From positions 86,352,858 through 86,416,857 of the forward strand of contig OZ023268.1 of assembly GCA_964006375.1 (NCBI GenBank): a DNA stretch of 64,000 nt, written 5' to 3'. Positions 1 through 47,577 of this stretch are shown here, one piece after another (within the stretch, counting starts at the first letter, position 1; each line of letters starts with the position of its first letter). Source of the stretch: Tillus elongatus (Eukaryota > Arthropoda > Insecta > Coleoptera > Cleridae). A program made the position numbers and the translations under genes. The notes beneath the pieces are model-generated. The model saw only the letters and a program-made list of their open reading frames with translations, did not search any database and was not told the DNA's origin.

Positions 1-862
1 GATTTATCATCATTTTATTTCATTATATTCGCTATTCCAAATTCAATTTATATGAATAAATTCAATATTTTGTTACATTAACATATCTGTTTAATTAAAG
101 AAAAATTCCTCTCTAGTATCTACTTTTCTTTTGACGTCGGCGCAAACAATTTATTCTTACTAACTATTATCTAGATATCTAAATTTCTATGTAACCTAGC
201 ACTAGTCTGGAGAGCTCACAAATATAGGACTCTGGGCAGTGCAAAGCAAACAAAGAAAGAGAACGTGAGTATCAAACTACATCCAGATCTGTCAACCTCC
301 TGAAAGTGCTGCTAATCTTAATAAATTTGACAATCTGATAGATAGCTACTTTAGGGTAGGGTGTTATAGGCAATTGTGACCTCACCATTGAGCAGATCTA
401 TATCCACCTGAAGTCAATCACCATATACCATGGTTCTTGTACGTAAAGCTTTTCTTTGAAGGAGGTAACAACAAATACCTTAATAATCTAGAAGACAGAA
501 TTATGTTATTATGCTTTCTTTTTTTCCCTCTTATTTCTTTTTTTTCCTTAAAACTCAGACTTAAAAAGGATTTATTATTATTGAAATATATTTAAATAAG
601 CACCTTATGGTCAACAAAATAATATATTATACTGTTAACAAAAATAAATAAATGTCTACACAATGTCTCACCTTTCCAGAACACAAAAAAAAACACATGA
701 CAAGTTGTTCACACATGTTGATGTATTGAAGTCAAATCAATACAACTTTACTAAAATGAACTACTAAAAAGTTGCTTTCAAAATACAAGAATACTCAGAA
801 ATATTTGACAATCTAGCAGTGTTGCACTGCTTCCCTTCTTATCATTAAAATATGATACAAAC
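1..862 (-). other. Gart intron 11 (partial), no recognisable content
   Basis: AT-rich intronic sequence downstream of exon 11. I searched both strands for the end of AIRS and for the formyltransferase domain and saw neither. Confidence 0.6.
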
Positions 863-33770
<32,908 letters not shown>

Positions 33771-34668
33771 TTTGCATCAAATTTGAGTTTAAAAGGTTAA
33801 CACTATAAAATGGTAGTTCACACAATTATTTGGACTTGGTTTAAAACAGTTGAAACAACATCAATTAATATTGATTAATTGTGAAATAAAGTTTTTAAAT
33901 AAATCAAAATTTGAACTTTGTTGACTTATTTCGCAACAAATAGCAATTGAGACACGAAACAGCAGATAGTTGACAGCCGGTTGGTCAACAAGTTGTTATA
34001 AGGGAACTACAGATCGCGCAATTAGCACTACTTAAACAGAATAAAGAAGTTATAAAAAAATTATGGTAATGTTGAGGTTGAGCATCGAGTTCTATGTACT
34101 AGACTGAAAAGGCAAAGGAAACTGATGAAATGTTTTAGGCACTAAACACCTTCTTACAAATAATTTCTTATCGGAGGTCAAAGTTTATAAATTATCGATA
34201 GCACATAATTACAGCATAAAGAACAAACAACTATTTCTAAATAACATGACGCCATGGGTGGTAAATTATTGCCGTCATATCGCAAAAACAAATGTATAGT
34301 ATTTTTAACTTATTCGTTGTTTATAAGGCATATATTTATCTTTAGCCCATATTAATGCATAAATATAGCCAAAGAAGATAATCATAAAATGTAATAATGT
34401 TGTATAGATATAAAACGTAAAATGGTAGAGAAATGTTATAGGATCGTCCCTTCTCTGTAAAAAGGACTCGGTAAACATAAACAATTTAAAAATATGATCA
34501 AACAAAAATGTATGAGAACGCAAAAGAGGCATGAGTGCAAAGAAATAGCGAAGAAAGCAAAAATGCATGAAAAAAACAAACGAGCAAGTAAGGGGATAAC
34601 GATGTGAACCAGGAATGGAGTTTTTTTTACTAGAAATGGAAAATGGAGACTGTTAAATACTGGAAAGC

Positions 34669-34672
<4 letters not shown>
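33771..34672. promoter_or_regulatory. Upstream region of Gart, promoter expected here
   Basis: This is the sequence directly upstream of the Gart start codon. No convincing TATA box or initiator was singled out and no untranslated exon could be placed. A minus-strand 87-codon frame at 34305-34568 has no recognisable similarity. Confidence 0.4.

Positions 34673-34748
<76 letters not shown>
34673..34748. repeat. (TA)n microsatellite
   Basis: About 75 bases of nearly pure TA, without the family landmarks on either side. Confidence 0.85.
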
Positions 34749-34751
<3 letters not shown>

Positions 34752-34939
34752 GAGTTACATCACGAAGACAAAATTTATTGTGAAGAAAAATATACAGTAT
34801 ATAGCAGGATCACATTTTATTGCTACCACCGTCATTATTATAGAGATATATAGTCAGTTTAATTATAACAGAATAAGACAGAATTTCTGGCTGATTACAA
34901 AATTTGTTTTTAGGTTTAAGGTATTCCAAATGAAGTTTT

Positions 34940-35345
<406 letters not shown>

Positions 35346-35465
35346 CATATATATCCCGCATATGGGTTCTAGGGGCCCTAGTTTGCGCTCATTTGAAGAA
35401 ATTGTTTTAAATCGAAAAGTCGAGATCTTCCCATCACAAACATTTTTCTACAAAAATTTAACCGA
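35346..35465 (-). repeat. Fragment of the (TA)n family, opposite orientation
   Basis: The blocks GGGTTCTAGGGGCCCTAGTT, GCGCTCATTTGAAGAAATTG and AAGTCGAGATCTTCCCATC are the family's hairpin-side end, read in reverse, directly abutting the previous copy. Confidence 0.65.
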
Positions 35466-35699
35466 AACGAATACTCTCCATGCGGTCTATTGGCCGGGTT
35501 CAACAGGCGCCAATAGTTGAATTGTAATTTCAAGAAATTTTGACAAATATCAACTACAGTTGACACAGCAATTAAACTCCTGGCGCCTGGGGAACTTGTT
35601 TAGGCAAGCATATTTGCCGATCCCACCCAGTTTAAGATTTGCAGGTTCAAAACTGGATTTCATAGCTTTCCCAGCTCGAAAATTGAAAGCCACCGCTAT

Positions 35700-37130
35700 C
35701 CTACGTTTACCCGAAAATGCAAAAACAATTATCACTGCCATAAAAAAAAGTTACAGTCAATTTCCGGCACAACTGGTTACGGTACATTTTTTCGTTCATT
35801 CGGTAAATAGAGGGCAGCGTGTTTATTAAGACAACTTGCTTTCATAATTCTCTATTAACTCCATTCGACACCATAAACCTTTAAATGGGCGGTATACCTA
35901 CCTAGTAAAGTACACGGGTCCCGGCCCTTTTTCTACATGCCTTGATGGATAATGGGTGTATGATACATGATTCTGGTGTAGAATCGTCCGATCTATTCGA
36001 AAATGACAAAAAATGTATCAGTGCCATTAAAAAAAAAGTTACTGTCAACTCCCCGTACAACCAGTTACGCTACATTTTTTTATTCACTTACGTGAACAGA
36101 GCGTAGCGTGTTTATTAAGTCGACGAAGTTTAATAATTTTCTGTTAACTCGTTTCGACACAATAAAGCACTAAATGCGCCGTATAGCCACCTACTAAAGT
36201 ACACGTGTCCCGTCGTTTTTTTTGTGTGAATGCGTTGAAGGATAGCGGGTGTATGATACATGATTCTCGTGTATAATCACGCGATCTATTCAAAAATGAA
36301 AAGAAAATATATCATTGCCATTAAAAAAATATCCCTTCGTTTTTTCTGAATATGTTGAAGGATAGCGGGTGTATGATACATGATTCTGCTGTAGAATCTG
36401 AGGTCTATTCGAAAATGATAAAAAATGCATAACTGCTATTAAAAAAATACTGTCAACTTCCGGTACAACCGGTTGCGCTACATTTTCTTGATTCACCTAC
36501 GTGAACAGAGCGTAGCGTATTTATTAAGCCAACGAAGTTTCAAAATTTTCTGTTTACTGGTTTCGACACAAAACAATAAATGCGCTGTATAGCCACCTAC
36601 TAAAGTACACGCGTCCCTTCGTTTTTTGTGAATGTGTTGAAGGATATGCTCTGCTGTAGAATCACGAAGTCTATTCGAAAATGACAAAAAATGCATCACT
36701 GCCATTAAAAAAAAAGTTACTGTCAACTTCCGGTACAACCGGTTGCGCTACATTTTTTTGATTCACTTACGTGAACAGAGCGTAGAGTGTTTATTAAGCC
36801 AACGAAGTTTTAGAATTTTCTGTTTACTCGTTTCGACACAATAAAACAATAAATGCGCTGTATAGTAACCTACTAAAGTACACGGGTCCCTTCGTTTTTT
36901 GTGAATGTGTTGAAGGATATGCTCTGTTGTAGGATCACGAGGTCTATTCGAAAATGACCAAAAAATGCATCACTGCCACTAAAAAAATAAATAAAGTTAG
37001 TGTCTACTTTCTGTACAACCGGTTGCGCTACATTTTTTTCGTTGCTTTACGTAAATAGAGCATGGCATGTTTATTGACTTGACGAAGTTTCATAATGTCT
37101 GATTTAGTTATTTGGAAGCAATAGATTTTT
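35700..37130. repeat. Diverged tandem (satellite-like) repeat, about 270-295 bp units
   Basis: Five or six units share CATCACTGCCATTAAAAAAA, TCCGGTACAACCGGTTGCGC, TACGTGAACAGAGCGTAGC and GTGTTGAAGGATA. Recurrence points are near 35702, 35998, 36290, 36411, 36674 and 36946; the unit at 36290 is shortened to about 121 bp. No coding frame is conserved between units. Confidence 0.82.
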
Positions 37131-38300
37131 AAATGCACAATACATACATATTTTCACTGTCTGTTAAGTTGGCACATTTAAATCATTTACATACTAATAT
37201 ATTATGTATATAATTTGGGTCTGCTCAATTTACTATCATTCAAATGAATGACACATTTTATTATTTTTTATTTTCCTGGCGAGAGGGTAGAAAGCACAAG
37301 CTGGCAACGCTGCGCACTAAGCGAGCGCTCCGAGTAGTGATGGGAAAAACTGTTATATTGCTTTAACAGGTCGCAACTGTTACTGTTATTTAGAAATAAC
37401 AGTTAAATATAAAGTTAAAAATTAAAAATAACAGTATGAACTATGAATTATTAAGAATTCCACGTAGACGTAGTAACAGTAGCTGAACCCGTCCGATGGT
37501 GTAGTTAGGTAATGTTTAAAATAAAAAATATTCTTGTATTATGTTTAAAACAATTAATTATTTTTTTATTAAAAAAATGATGGAGTTTTTTTTTGGATAT
37601 GCATCACTAATAATAATTTGGTAAAAAATTCAACAATGCAGATTTTCTTTCGAATTTTCTTTACTAATTAAGTATTAGTTAAGCATTGAGCTTGAAAATC
37701 TCTATAGCCATCTTTTCCTTGAAAATGAGACTTATATGAAATACATGAATTATTGTAAGCAAACAATAAAATAAATATTTAAAAAAAAATTAAAACTAAT
37801 TTTTTTCTCTCTACCTATAGGGCGAAGTGTGTCTGGTTTCAACTATACCGGATACAGGGAATATTTTTATAATTTCATTAAAATTGGTACTGTTTCTGAG
37901 ATTTTTTAAGTTTCAGCGATTTTTTATTTTGCAGTAGTAATAAAAAAAAGATGTGTAAAATCGGACCCATTTCTTAGATTTCCAAAGTGAAAAGTAAAAA
38001 GGAATATTGATTTATTAGTTACATAAGGCAAAGAAGAATGAGCAAAGAAACTACCTAATATAATATAATACCTAAGGACTCACGTTAAAGCATAACTGTA
38101 CGTTTGTATACATATCAGTTTTTTCTTAAAACAAAAATGCCATCTGCATATTGAGTTATCTAATGAAGATTGAGTTTACGTCAACGACTGTGATAATTTT
38201 TTTATATACGCGGTGACCTGATTTTATTTTTACAGTGATATAGTTCATTTTTAATAATTTTCAGTTGCTACATATACAGCCTTTCACATATTGAAAAATT

Positions 38301-39716
<1,416 letters not shown>

Positions 39717-40019
39717 AAAATTAAGAACGAATTTTTTAGCGACCATAAATGTCAGACGTGAAGGAAACTTAGCTCACTTTTTACAAGCATGACTTGTAAT
39801 ATTAATAAAATGAGGTAATATAAAAGGTGTTCCATTTGAATAATGAAAGTTGATGGAGTTTCCGCAAAACCGGAAGCTCCAACATGCTGCACCTCTCATA
39901 AAATTTCGGTAAAGAAATTTGCCTTTATTCTGCACATATGGTTCTTTATTACATTACGCTTTTATTTTTTGTTAGAAGAATCTCTAGTTACATTTTAGAT
40001 TCTCTGTTCACCGCCGGTG

Positions 40020-40300
40020 ACTCACCGGTCATCTTAATCAGTACGCTTTTAAAAACTGTGCAAACAACGAACCGCTTTTGCCTAGAAATGGAGATCCACT
40101 TAAATGGTGGAAAATTCATTCTTATGAATATCCACATTTAAGTAAAAAGGGGAGGGAGAAGTTTGGGACTGTCGCTACGTCTGTTCCGTGCGAAAGACTT
40201 TTTTCTAAAACAGGACAAATTTTAAGTGACCGCCGTAACAGACTTTCGTCGACCAAAGTCAGTCAAATAATGTTCATCAACAAAAACTCAGAACTTTAAA
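40020..40300 (+). pseudogene. hAT transposase C-terminal dimerisation domain
   Basis: A frame carries DPLKWWKIHSYEYPHLSKKG, then REKFGTVATSVPCERLFSKT and GQILSDRRNRLSSTKVSQIM with FINKNSEL before the stop. This is the conserved hAT dimerisation block ('PLxWW... ATSVPxERxFSxAG... RNRLSPxxV...LFLxxN'). The catalytic core upstream is not recognisable, so only the tail survives. Confidence 0.85.
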
Positions 40301-40839
40301 AGTGTTTTGTTAGAAAAGTATTTTTTAGTGTAAGACAATTTTTCTCAAAGAAAAAAAGAAACATCGTTGATTTTATTTACATTTTTCATATTTTGTGTTT
40401 GTTTATAAATTGTAAATATATGTGTGTGTTTTGTGTGAATCAACAACCTGTCAAAATTTAACAGTTTCATTGTACCGACGACCCTACGTTCCCAAAGCTG
40501 TGAGCACACTAGTATAAAGTAGTATGTTATGAAGTAAAGTCCGCTCTATACTCTATACCCCATTCCCAGTCTCATGTCATCCTGTTATAACAGTTCCGGA
40601 TAAAAACAGAAATTGATTCATCGTAGCTAGTTGCAGTGCAACAGGAACAGATACGACTCCGAGTTCTAGTGTAAAGCGCAACAGCATCCCCTCCCCTGTA
40701 CCTGTTATTTGTATATATCCATAACAGGTTGTTACTGTTGCGGCTCGACAACAGTTAAAAAATAACAGACTATTAAATAACAACCCATCACTAGCTGCGA
40801 GTTTACCGCGGTTTGACGGGGACGGGACCCGGTCGCACA

Positions 40840-40973
40840 TTGTTTTTACTATATAGGTTACTACTAGTAACCAAATTTGCTGCATGCTTTCTTAAAAAAA
40901 CACACATGTTTGCTATTAAAAACATTTAAATGAAAATTCACTACCATAACGCACTTGCTGAGTCCAGACTTCT
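40840..40973 (-). repeat. Partial copy of the 310-bp terminal module
   Basis: It holds ACTATATAGGTTACTACTAG and ends CATAACGCACTTGCTGAGTC. Only the right-hand part is present. Confidence 0.65.
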
Positions 40974-41063
40974 TTTAAATGTGCCAGAAAAGTGTAAAGG
41001 GGTGTTAGAGTGTCAAATCTGAAGATACAGTGCTAAATCTGGCACGATCGTGCTAGCGGGAAC

Positions 41064-42072
41064 TAGTGTTGGGCGATACGTATCGATACTTTAGAGTATC
41101 GATATTTTCGACTTCGATATTTTGTATCGATACTGACGCACTCGATATTAGCGCTGGATCGATCCTACATGTATGGTATCGAATAATATGCGGATCCATT
41201 TTTTTCTCTATTATCATATCGTAGTCCAGTCAATCAGACAAGGAAAGGAGAATCAGTAATAATTAGTATTGACTTGACTACTGCCGCCATCTCATGTCAA
41301 TTAATATGAGAGCATTTATTACAGATTGCAGATACCTTTATTGTAGCGCAAATTGACTTTGGGATTTTTGTTACGTTCTCTTTTAAAAATGATTGATGGC
41401 TTTTAATAGGACTTCATAAATTCGGTGAAGTCAAATTCTGCTTCGTTGTATAGAATATAGTGCCGCTGCTTCACATACTTAATTTTGTCTGTGTCTACTT
41501 ACTATTGTTAATTGTTATATAGTGGGTACAGTACAGAAGATTTTGAGTATGAAATAATTATGCCTCGTACAAAAAGTATTATTTTTATATAAACCAGTTA
41601 CTTTTATTACTGTACTGACTGACATATAGGTACATTTAATTTGTTCATTTTCATGTTTTCTTTTATATTTGTTAAATATATTAAGTATTTCGAATTCATT
41701 ATATAGTTTCACTTCTCTACCTCTTCAGTTGTCAATAATTGAGCATTCTACGATGTTAAACTGATTTATATTAATTTAAATAAACGCTTTTTCTGCAAGT
41801 ATAAAAAATATGAGGGAATGTAGTATATCTGTATATCTGTATATATATATATATATTTGTGTGTGTGTGTGTGCACAAATGTCACATACATACATATAAA
41901 CAAAACACCTTTTTCATTTGTGTTTGTTAACTATTGTAATTTTTTAAAAGAAAACTATCGATACCGCAAAGATCGATACTTTGAAAGCGATACGATACAT
42001 GAATCGATATCTCTTAGTTCGATACTGATCGATACGCGGTATCAATACTTATTATAGTATCGCCCAACACTA
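41064..42072. mobile_element. hAT-type MITE rich in ATCGATAC motifs
   Basis: Ends TAGTGTTGGGCGATA and its mirror TATCGCCCAACACTA enclose 1009 bp, flanked by GCGGGAAC (41056-41063) and GTGGGAAC (42073-42080), an 8-bp duplication with one difference. GTATCGAT/ATCGATAC motifs cluster within 120 bases of each end. The interior has no recognised coding frame. Confidence 0.85.
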
Positions 42073-42181
42073 GTGGGAACAAAACTGCTTCGCTTGATGA
42101 CACCTGTCACCGGGATCTGACTGTTGGTTTGTTACCAACTGTTACAGGTGTGCCACTGTCATCACTGCGCCTCTAGTTGTT

Positions 42182-42200
42182 GGGGGGGGGGGGGGGGGGG
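42182..42200. repeat. Poly(G) run
   Basis: About 19 consecutive G residues, an outlier in this AT-rich region and a likely site of length error. Confidence 0.85.
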
Positions 42201-42278
42201 ATAGGGGAAGGTTTGCCGGCTAAGGATGGGCAGGGTGGACTCGGAGAGTTTGAGGGTGAGGATTAACAATATCAGGAC

Positions 42279-42720
<442 letters not shown>

Positions 42721-42837
42721 CATACTTAGGTACGAAAGTTGTTGGATTCTATCGATTGAGAGAAAACTAGTGTACTATAAAATTTGTAGAACGTGAATTA
42801 TAACGAGCTACTATATGGTATTATAACGTATTACCTA

Positions 42838-43070
42838 ATATAGCTCAGTTCGCGAAGTGAGTAACCTCTATAATTGGATTAGGAGGTCGCGGGTTCGAGT
42901 CCCGTATTCATACAATCGGTATTTTTCACTCGAATGTGGAAAGGCCGGCTTCTGATAAGTTGTGGGTGGTGTCCTTTGTATATTATGTGTGTGTAAGCTC
43001 CGCCGTACAAGTCAAAGACTTCTGGGTGCGGAGTTTGTCTACTGTGGTGTTATATAGTTATCCATTTATC
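42838..43070 (+). mobile_element. tRNA-derived SINE candidate
   Basis: TAGCTCAGTTCGCGAAG resembles a polymerase III A box and GGTTCGAGTCCCG a B box, about 45 bases apart. The acceptor arm and anticodon loop do not fold as a working tRNA, and about 150 bases of unrelated sequence follow. No second copy lies in the window. Confidence 0.5.
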
Positions 43071-43257
43071 GATTTATTGACTAAATAGGCGGGTATAGTT
43101 TCAAATTTATTTTGTTAAATAGAAAATTCTAACACATTTAAATCACAAACTCTTTAATCTAACTAAACTACTGCTATGAAATCCCAGAAAGGGTCTATTT
43201 CAAAATATATTTCTGTAAATATTTTAGTTAATTAAAGGACAGTACCTTTCTTTCTGT

Positions 43258-44134
43258 TTTAGTGAATTTAAAAAAAATCACTAATGGGACATCCCGACTT
43301 TTGAATTTTGAAAAAATTTCTTCAAATGAGCGCTAATTAGGCCTCCTAGAACACATATCCGGGGTTTTAATTTTTACATTTAGGCAAAGAACCTAAAACT
43401 AATACGAGCTATGGAAAGAAAATGTCTCAAGAAGAATGTTTTACAAAGCCTGAAGTCTTAGCTTTAACCGTCATTGTCCTTCATGTTACTAAAATATTTC
43501 CAGAAAATTCATTTGAAATAGACCCTTTTTATGACGGTTTGGCAGTAGTCTTAGCTATAGAGTTTATCGTTTAATGGTATAATATAATTTTCGTAAAAAA
43601 TCGATAAAGCTCAATATATCCGTTGTTGTACAAGATACGAAAAAAAATTGTATACATTAATTATAGGGTGTCTTGAGCTACATCTTAAAAAATATTTCTA
43701 CAATCACAGGCTGGTCCATAAGTCGTTGGTGATACAAATTTTCTATTTTTTTAATCGAACACGCCTTATGTTATTGCATTTTTGCATTTTCCATCGAAAT
43801 ATAATGCATGTTCGTAGGAAAATAAATTCTGGACGCAGCAAGTGCGTTATGGTATCTAATTTTCATTAAATGCTTCAAATTTGAATAGCTCAATTTGCTA
43901 TTAACCTATAAGGTCGGCCAAGAAACCAGTTTTTTCGGGAACACTTTAAGTTTACTTTTGGAAATTTTTGTACATTTTCAAACAATAAAGTTATTTTGAT
44001 AAAACATGGCACATTGTTTCTACTACATAGGTTATACTGGTAACCAAATTTGATGCCTGTTTTCTTAAATAACACACATATTTGCTATTAAAAAACGTTT
44101 TTATGAAAATATAACGCACTTGCTGCGTCCAGAT
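43258..44134 (+). mobile_element. (TA)n-family member that has lost its TA tract
   Basis: It starts TTTTAGTGAATTTAAAAAAA, has AATTAGGCCTCCTAGAACAC, then jumps at about 43377 past the TA tract to TTAGGCAAAGAACCTAAAAC. It continues through GAAATAGACCCTTTTTATGA and ends in the 310-bp module at GCACTTGCTGCGTCCAGA. Length 877 bp. Confidence 0.75.
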
Positions 44135-44149
44135 TTTTTACGTTTTTTT

Positions 44150-45460
44150 ACTTTAACGTTGGTCTATTTCCGCGACTATGGTCACCCCCTCCGAAGGGTG
44201 GAACATGCAGACATTCAACTTGCTAAAATACAAAGGACAGCAGGTATTGAAACGAAAATGTAAAACTCTTTTGAGCACATTTTTTGTAATGTTTATTGTC
44301 CAAAACCTGCCTCGCTGTCAACTCTAATGGCAAAATCATCCAAAGTTACGCAGACCACCATGTAAACTGCATATTTGACGGGCCCCAAGTGCCTACACAG
44401 TTTGGGAGTTTAGACCAGTCTGACGTGCTAATAGACTGCTAGACAAAGTAATCATGTCGAACACCACAATATCCAAGAAAAAAGGTCCTGATGCCAGCAG
44501 TGTTCATAGATCAGATTAAAATCAACATTAGCGATATTTCTGTTATCCGCAGCATTCTTGAACTCGAGTTGAATCTAAGTGGAAACTAGCCGATGTCACT
44601 AATATCCCAAAACCCAGTAAACCCCAAAACTATCGGCCAATTAGTTCTCAGCAAAGTTGCCGAAACAATAACCCCAAAAATGAAAAAAAACACATTCCAG
44701 CACCGATCAAGTCCTCCGTGTGACAGAAAATATCACCGAAAGATTCAACAAGAAACAGTCAACTGGTGCAATCTCCTCGATATTGCTTAAGCGTTTTGAC
44801 ACGCAGGTCTCTTAAATAAACTGATTTCATTCGATTATCGACTTCCTCTAATATTCCTCATCAGGTTTTACCTGGAAGAGAGGAATTTACAGGTTAAACA
44901 CCAGGGATCAGATCTCCAATCCATTCAATCACAGGTGACCTATGGCAGGGTTCTGCCATCTCCTCAGTTTTGAACAATATTTTTGCCTATTTGCACTGTA
45001 CGCCGTCTACACTACCATACTCAGTAGCTCTACTTAGCTAAGGATAATAACCCAACGTCTACAAGCTGCCGTAAACTAACTGCAAGGCTGGGAACACAAA
45101 TCATCTCTAGCTGTAAACCTCGATAAATGTTCAACACTGACATTTTCTAAGAGGAGACACACACACCTGAGAGTCACATATCCGATTAGACAACACTCCG
45201 ATACCCTGGAAGAAATATCAGCAAATATCTCGGGGTTACACTAGAAAATATTTAACATAGCTCCTCCGTGTCCAATAGTCCCGCCAGAAAGCTTTTATGT
45301 TCATTTCGATGTTCTTTCCACTTGTCAACAGAAACTCCAAACTGCCCATGAGAAACAAACTACTCATGTACAAAGCCACAAGCTAACTAGCGCTGACACG
45401 TGCATCATCCGCATGGGCCACTGCTGCAAATATCCACATCAAAACACTCCAAACCAACCA
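44150..45460 (+). pseudogene. Heavily decayed jockey-type LINE
   Basis: Fragments in all three plus frames can be aligned to a reverse transcriptase: KWKLADVTNIPKPSKPQNYR with PIS, TENITERFNKKQSTGAI, YLEERNLQVKHQG, ISKYLGVTLENI and ARKLLCSFRCSFHLSTETPN. Stops occur every 20-40 codons, so this is older than the other LINEs here. Confidence 0.65.
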
Positions 45461-47426
45461 GAATAACATTATGAGAATGAGTTCGGGATGCGCGCCAGCG
45501 CTTGTGAGAGATAGTCAGTATTACCCTCATATGAAAATGCCTACCATACTTGAGTTCATAACTCACTGTCAACCACCTATGGTTTATCAAATCACTTCTC
45601 AACCAAATGCTCTCCTCGTCTGTAGCGCTACTGACTACGATCAGGAACATCCTCTAAGGCATAAGCGCTGGCCTGCTATAAGTCCCCGCGACGAAACAGA
45701 ATGCAAAAATTCAAAATCTAAACGTCATATGTGAAACGTTTCTGACGGAGGTATATGGACTTAGGTCCGGTACTCCATGGGTGGGGTTTTTAGTGGGTGA
45801 TAGTACCATATGCAAACCCAACACCTCAAACCTCTACACATTTATGTGTGTGAACGATATGTTCATTATGGATTATTCCCACTTCTAGTTCAAAAAATGC
45901 GTTTCGGCGATCCTAACTATGGCACACTGCATAATGTCCGGTATGGTCTATCTTATGATGGCCCAAATGTATTTATAATAACAAACACGCGTATAGCAAT
46001 AAGTCTGTCTATCATTACCATATTTGTTCAATTTACTCACAGAAGATACAATAAAATTTGCCGAAGAAAAAGACAGGATGTATGAAAATAAATAGACAAC
46101 GATTCCACTGCATTATGAGGTAGCGCTGATAGGAGAAGCGGAAAATGAATTTCAAAGGATGCTCAGTGGTTAGGTGTTCTAATCTACGTAGTTTACGTGT
46201 CAGTGCCGACAATCTGGTAACGCAAATTATCTGCCTCTGTCTTACGAACATAATTGCCTTACTAGGGACCACTACACTCTCACTCGCACGCAGACTACAC
46301 TCACATGCCATATCCGATAAAATTCAAGCATTCGTCATCGGCATACATATAATCATGGTTCTATCTTATAATCTGACAGAGTTATTTTACTACAGAACGC
46401 ACAATTTATCTATATATGATTTAAGCTTATTTTCGTACAGTGTGCTCGTCAATTATAAAACCGGAAAACAGCGTCTATGTTATTGGACTATTTTTAAGAG
46501 AAGTTTCTTAGTAAACATTGACCTAGAATACTTTCAAAACGCTAGATAACTAATACCTAAGACACACTTTTGCATTTCATTCCTGGCTACGTTTGACGAA
46601 GACTTAATAGCCTTAATTGTACCTATAGTTTTTAAACTGTAGAACCAATAATTCAGTTTTATTTACCTACCGATACATCTGCTGGTATTATTATTACCGT
46701 TTGATAAATAATACACTTCTTGTGTTAGACCATTCAATGACCTCTTCATTAAGCGTAAAAAGATGAACAAAGCAACTATTATACCAAATATACGTTTTAA
46801 AAACCCTCTTTAAAATCATATAAATTTATATAAATTCTATAAACTTCTTATGTCATGGTAAAACTCAAATAGGTATTCTAAAAAACATTATTATATTACA
46901 AAGTAAGAAAGCAAAAAACTTGCGTGCAATAATCATAGATCAATGATAAATTTAAATATTTTTAACCAAAAAAGGTTTTTGTCTATAAATTTCACGAATT
47001 ACTTTTTCTCATTCATTCTTGATCACTCGATATAAAATAGGCAAAAGATTGCTGTAGTGGTAGTTCATTTGTATTCTTTTTTATCCTTGTTTTCATGCCG
47101 AATTAGGCGCGATAAAAAAAGATGGAAAACCAGAACATTCTTACAACAGCCAATCATGAGGCAATATTAGAATTTACCGCCTTAAGTTTCAATAATCTAA
47201 ACCTACAACAGACAACTCTACATCCCGTTTCGTCTTTTCGCAGCCATGTTTTTATTGTTATTTTGAGGGTGAGGGTGAATGTGTTCTAAAAGGCACTAAT
47301 TTGTGTTTCATGTTTTTTGTCATGTGATCTTGAAGATATGTTATAAATATTGTGACACTAAACGATTTAATTCCATTTCATAGTTTTGTTTTGGTTCCTT
47401 CTGTGTTCGGCTAGTGAGTTTTAAAG
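45461..47426. other. Region upstream of Chk2
   Basis: Mostly nothing recognised. A 134-codon open frame at 46145-46549 (plus) has leucine-rich stretches but no family resemblance, start context or neighbour that would support it. The Chk2 promoter and 5' untranslated region should lie near 47000-47426; no core element was singled out. Confidence 0.4.
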
Positions 47427-47577
47427 ATGTGCGAAGTTGAAGCCCAGTCCCAGTTTTGCTTGACACAAACGCAGACACAAACACAAACATTAACTTCTTC
47501 ACCAAATTTAGTAAACCCCGAAATAAGAACACCATGGGGAAGACTGTTTGCTTGTTATATTTTTCTAGATACCGTTG
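47427..47577 (+). CDS. lok: Chk2 exon 1
   Basis: Residues 1-50, starting MCEVEAQSQF. The SQ/TQ cluster CLTQTQTQTQTLTSS is here and TPWGRLFACYIFLDTV leads into the FHA domain. Upstream ATGs are followed by stops, so this start is preferred. Donor TTG|GTGAGT, phase 1. Confidence 0.9.

Noticed and set aside
34305..34568. Minus-strand 87-codon frame upstream of Gart
   Set aside because: Phenylalanine/leucine-rich text from AT-rich DNA, with no similarity or conserved start context.
40078..40299. Domesticated hAT host gene
   Set aside because: Only the dimerisation tail remains and it lies inside a hAT with inverted ends and a target duplication.
42850..42925. A functional tRNA gene
   Set aside because: A and B boxes are present, but the acceptor stem does not pair and the anticodon arm would need a loop of about 14 bases.
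46145..46549. 134-residue protein gene upstream of Chk2
   Set aside because: No recognisable domain, no supporting neighbour and no codon signal; it may be a chance open frame.
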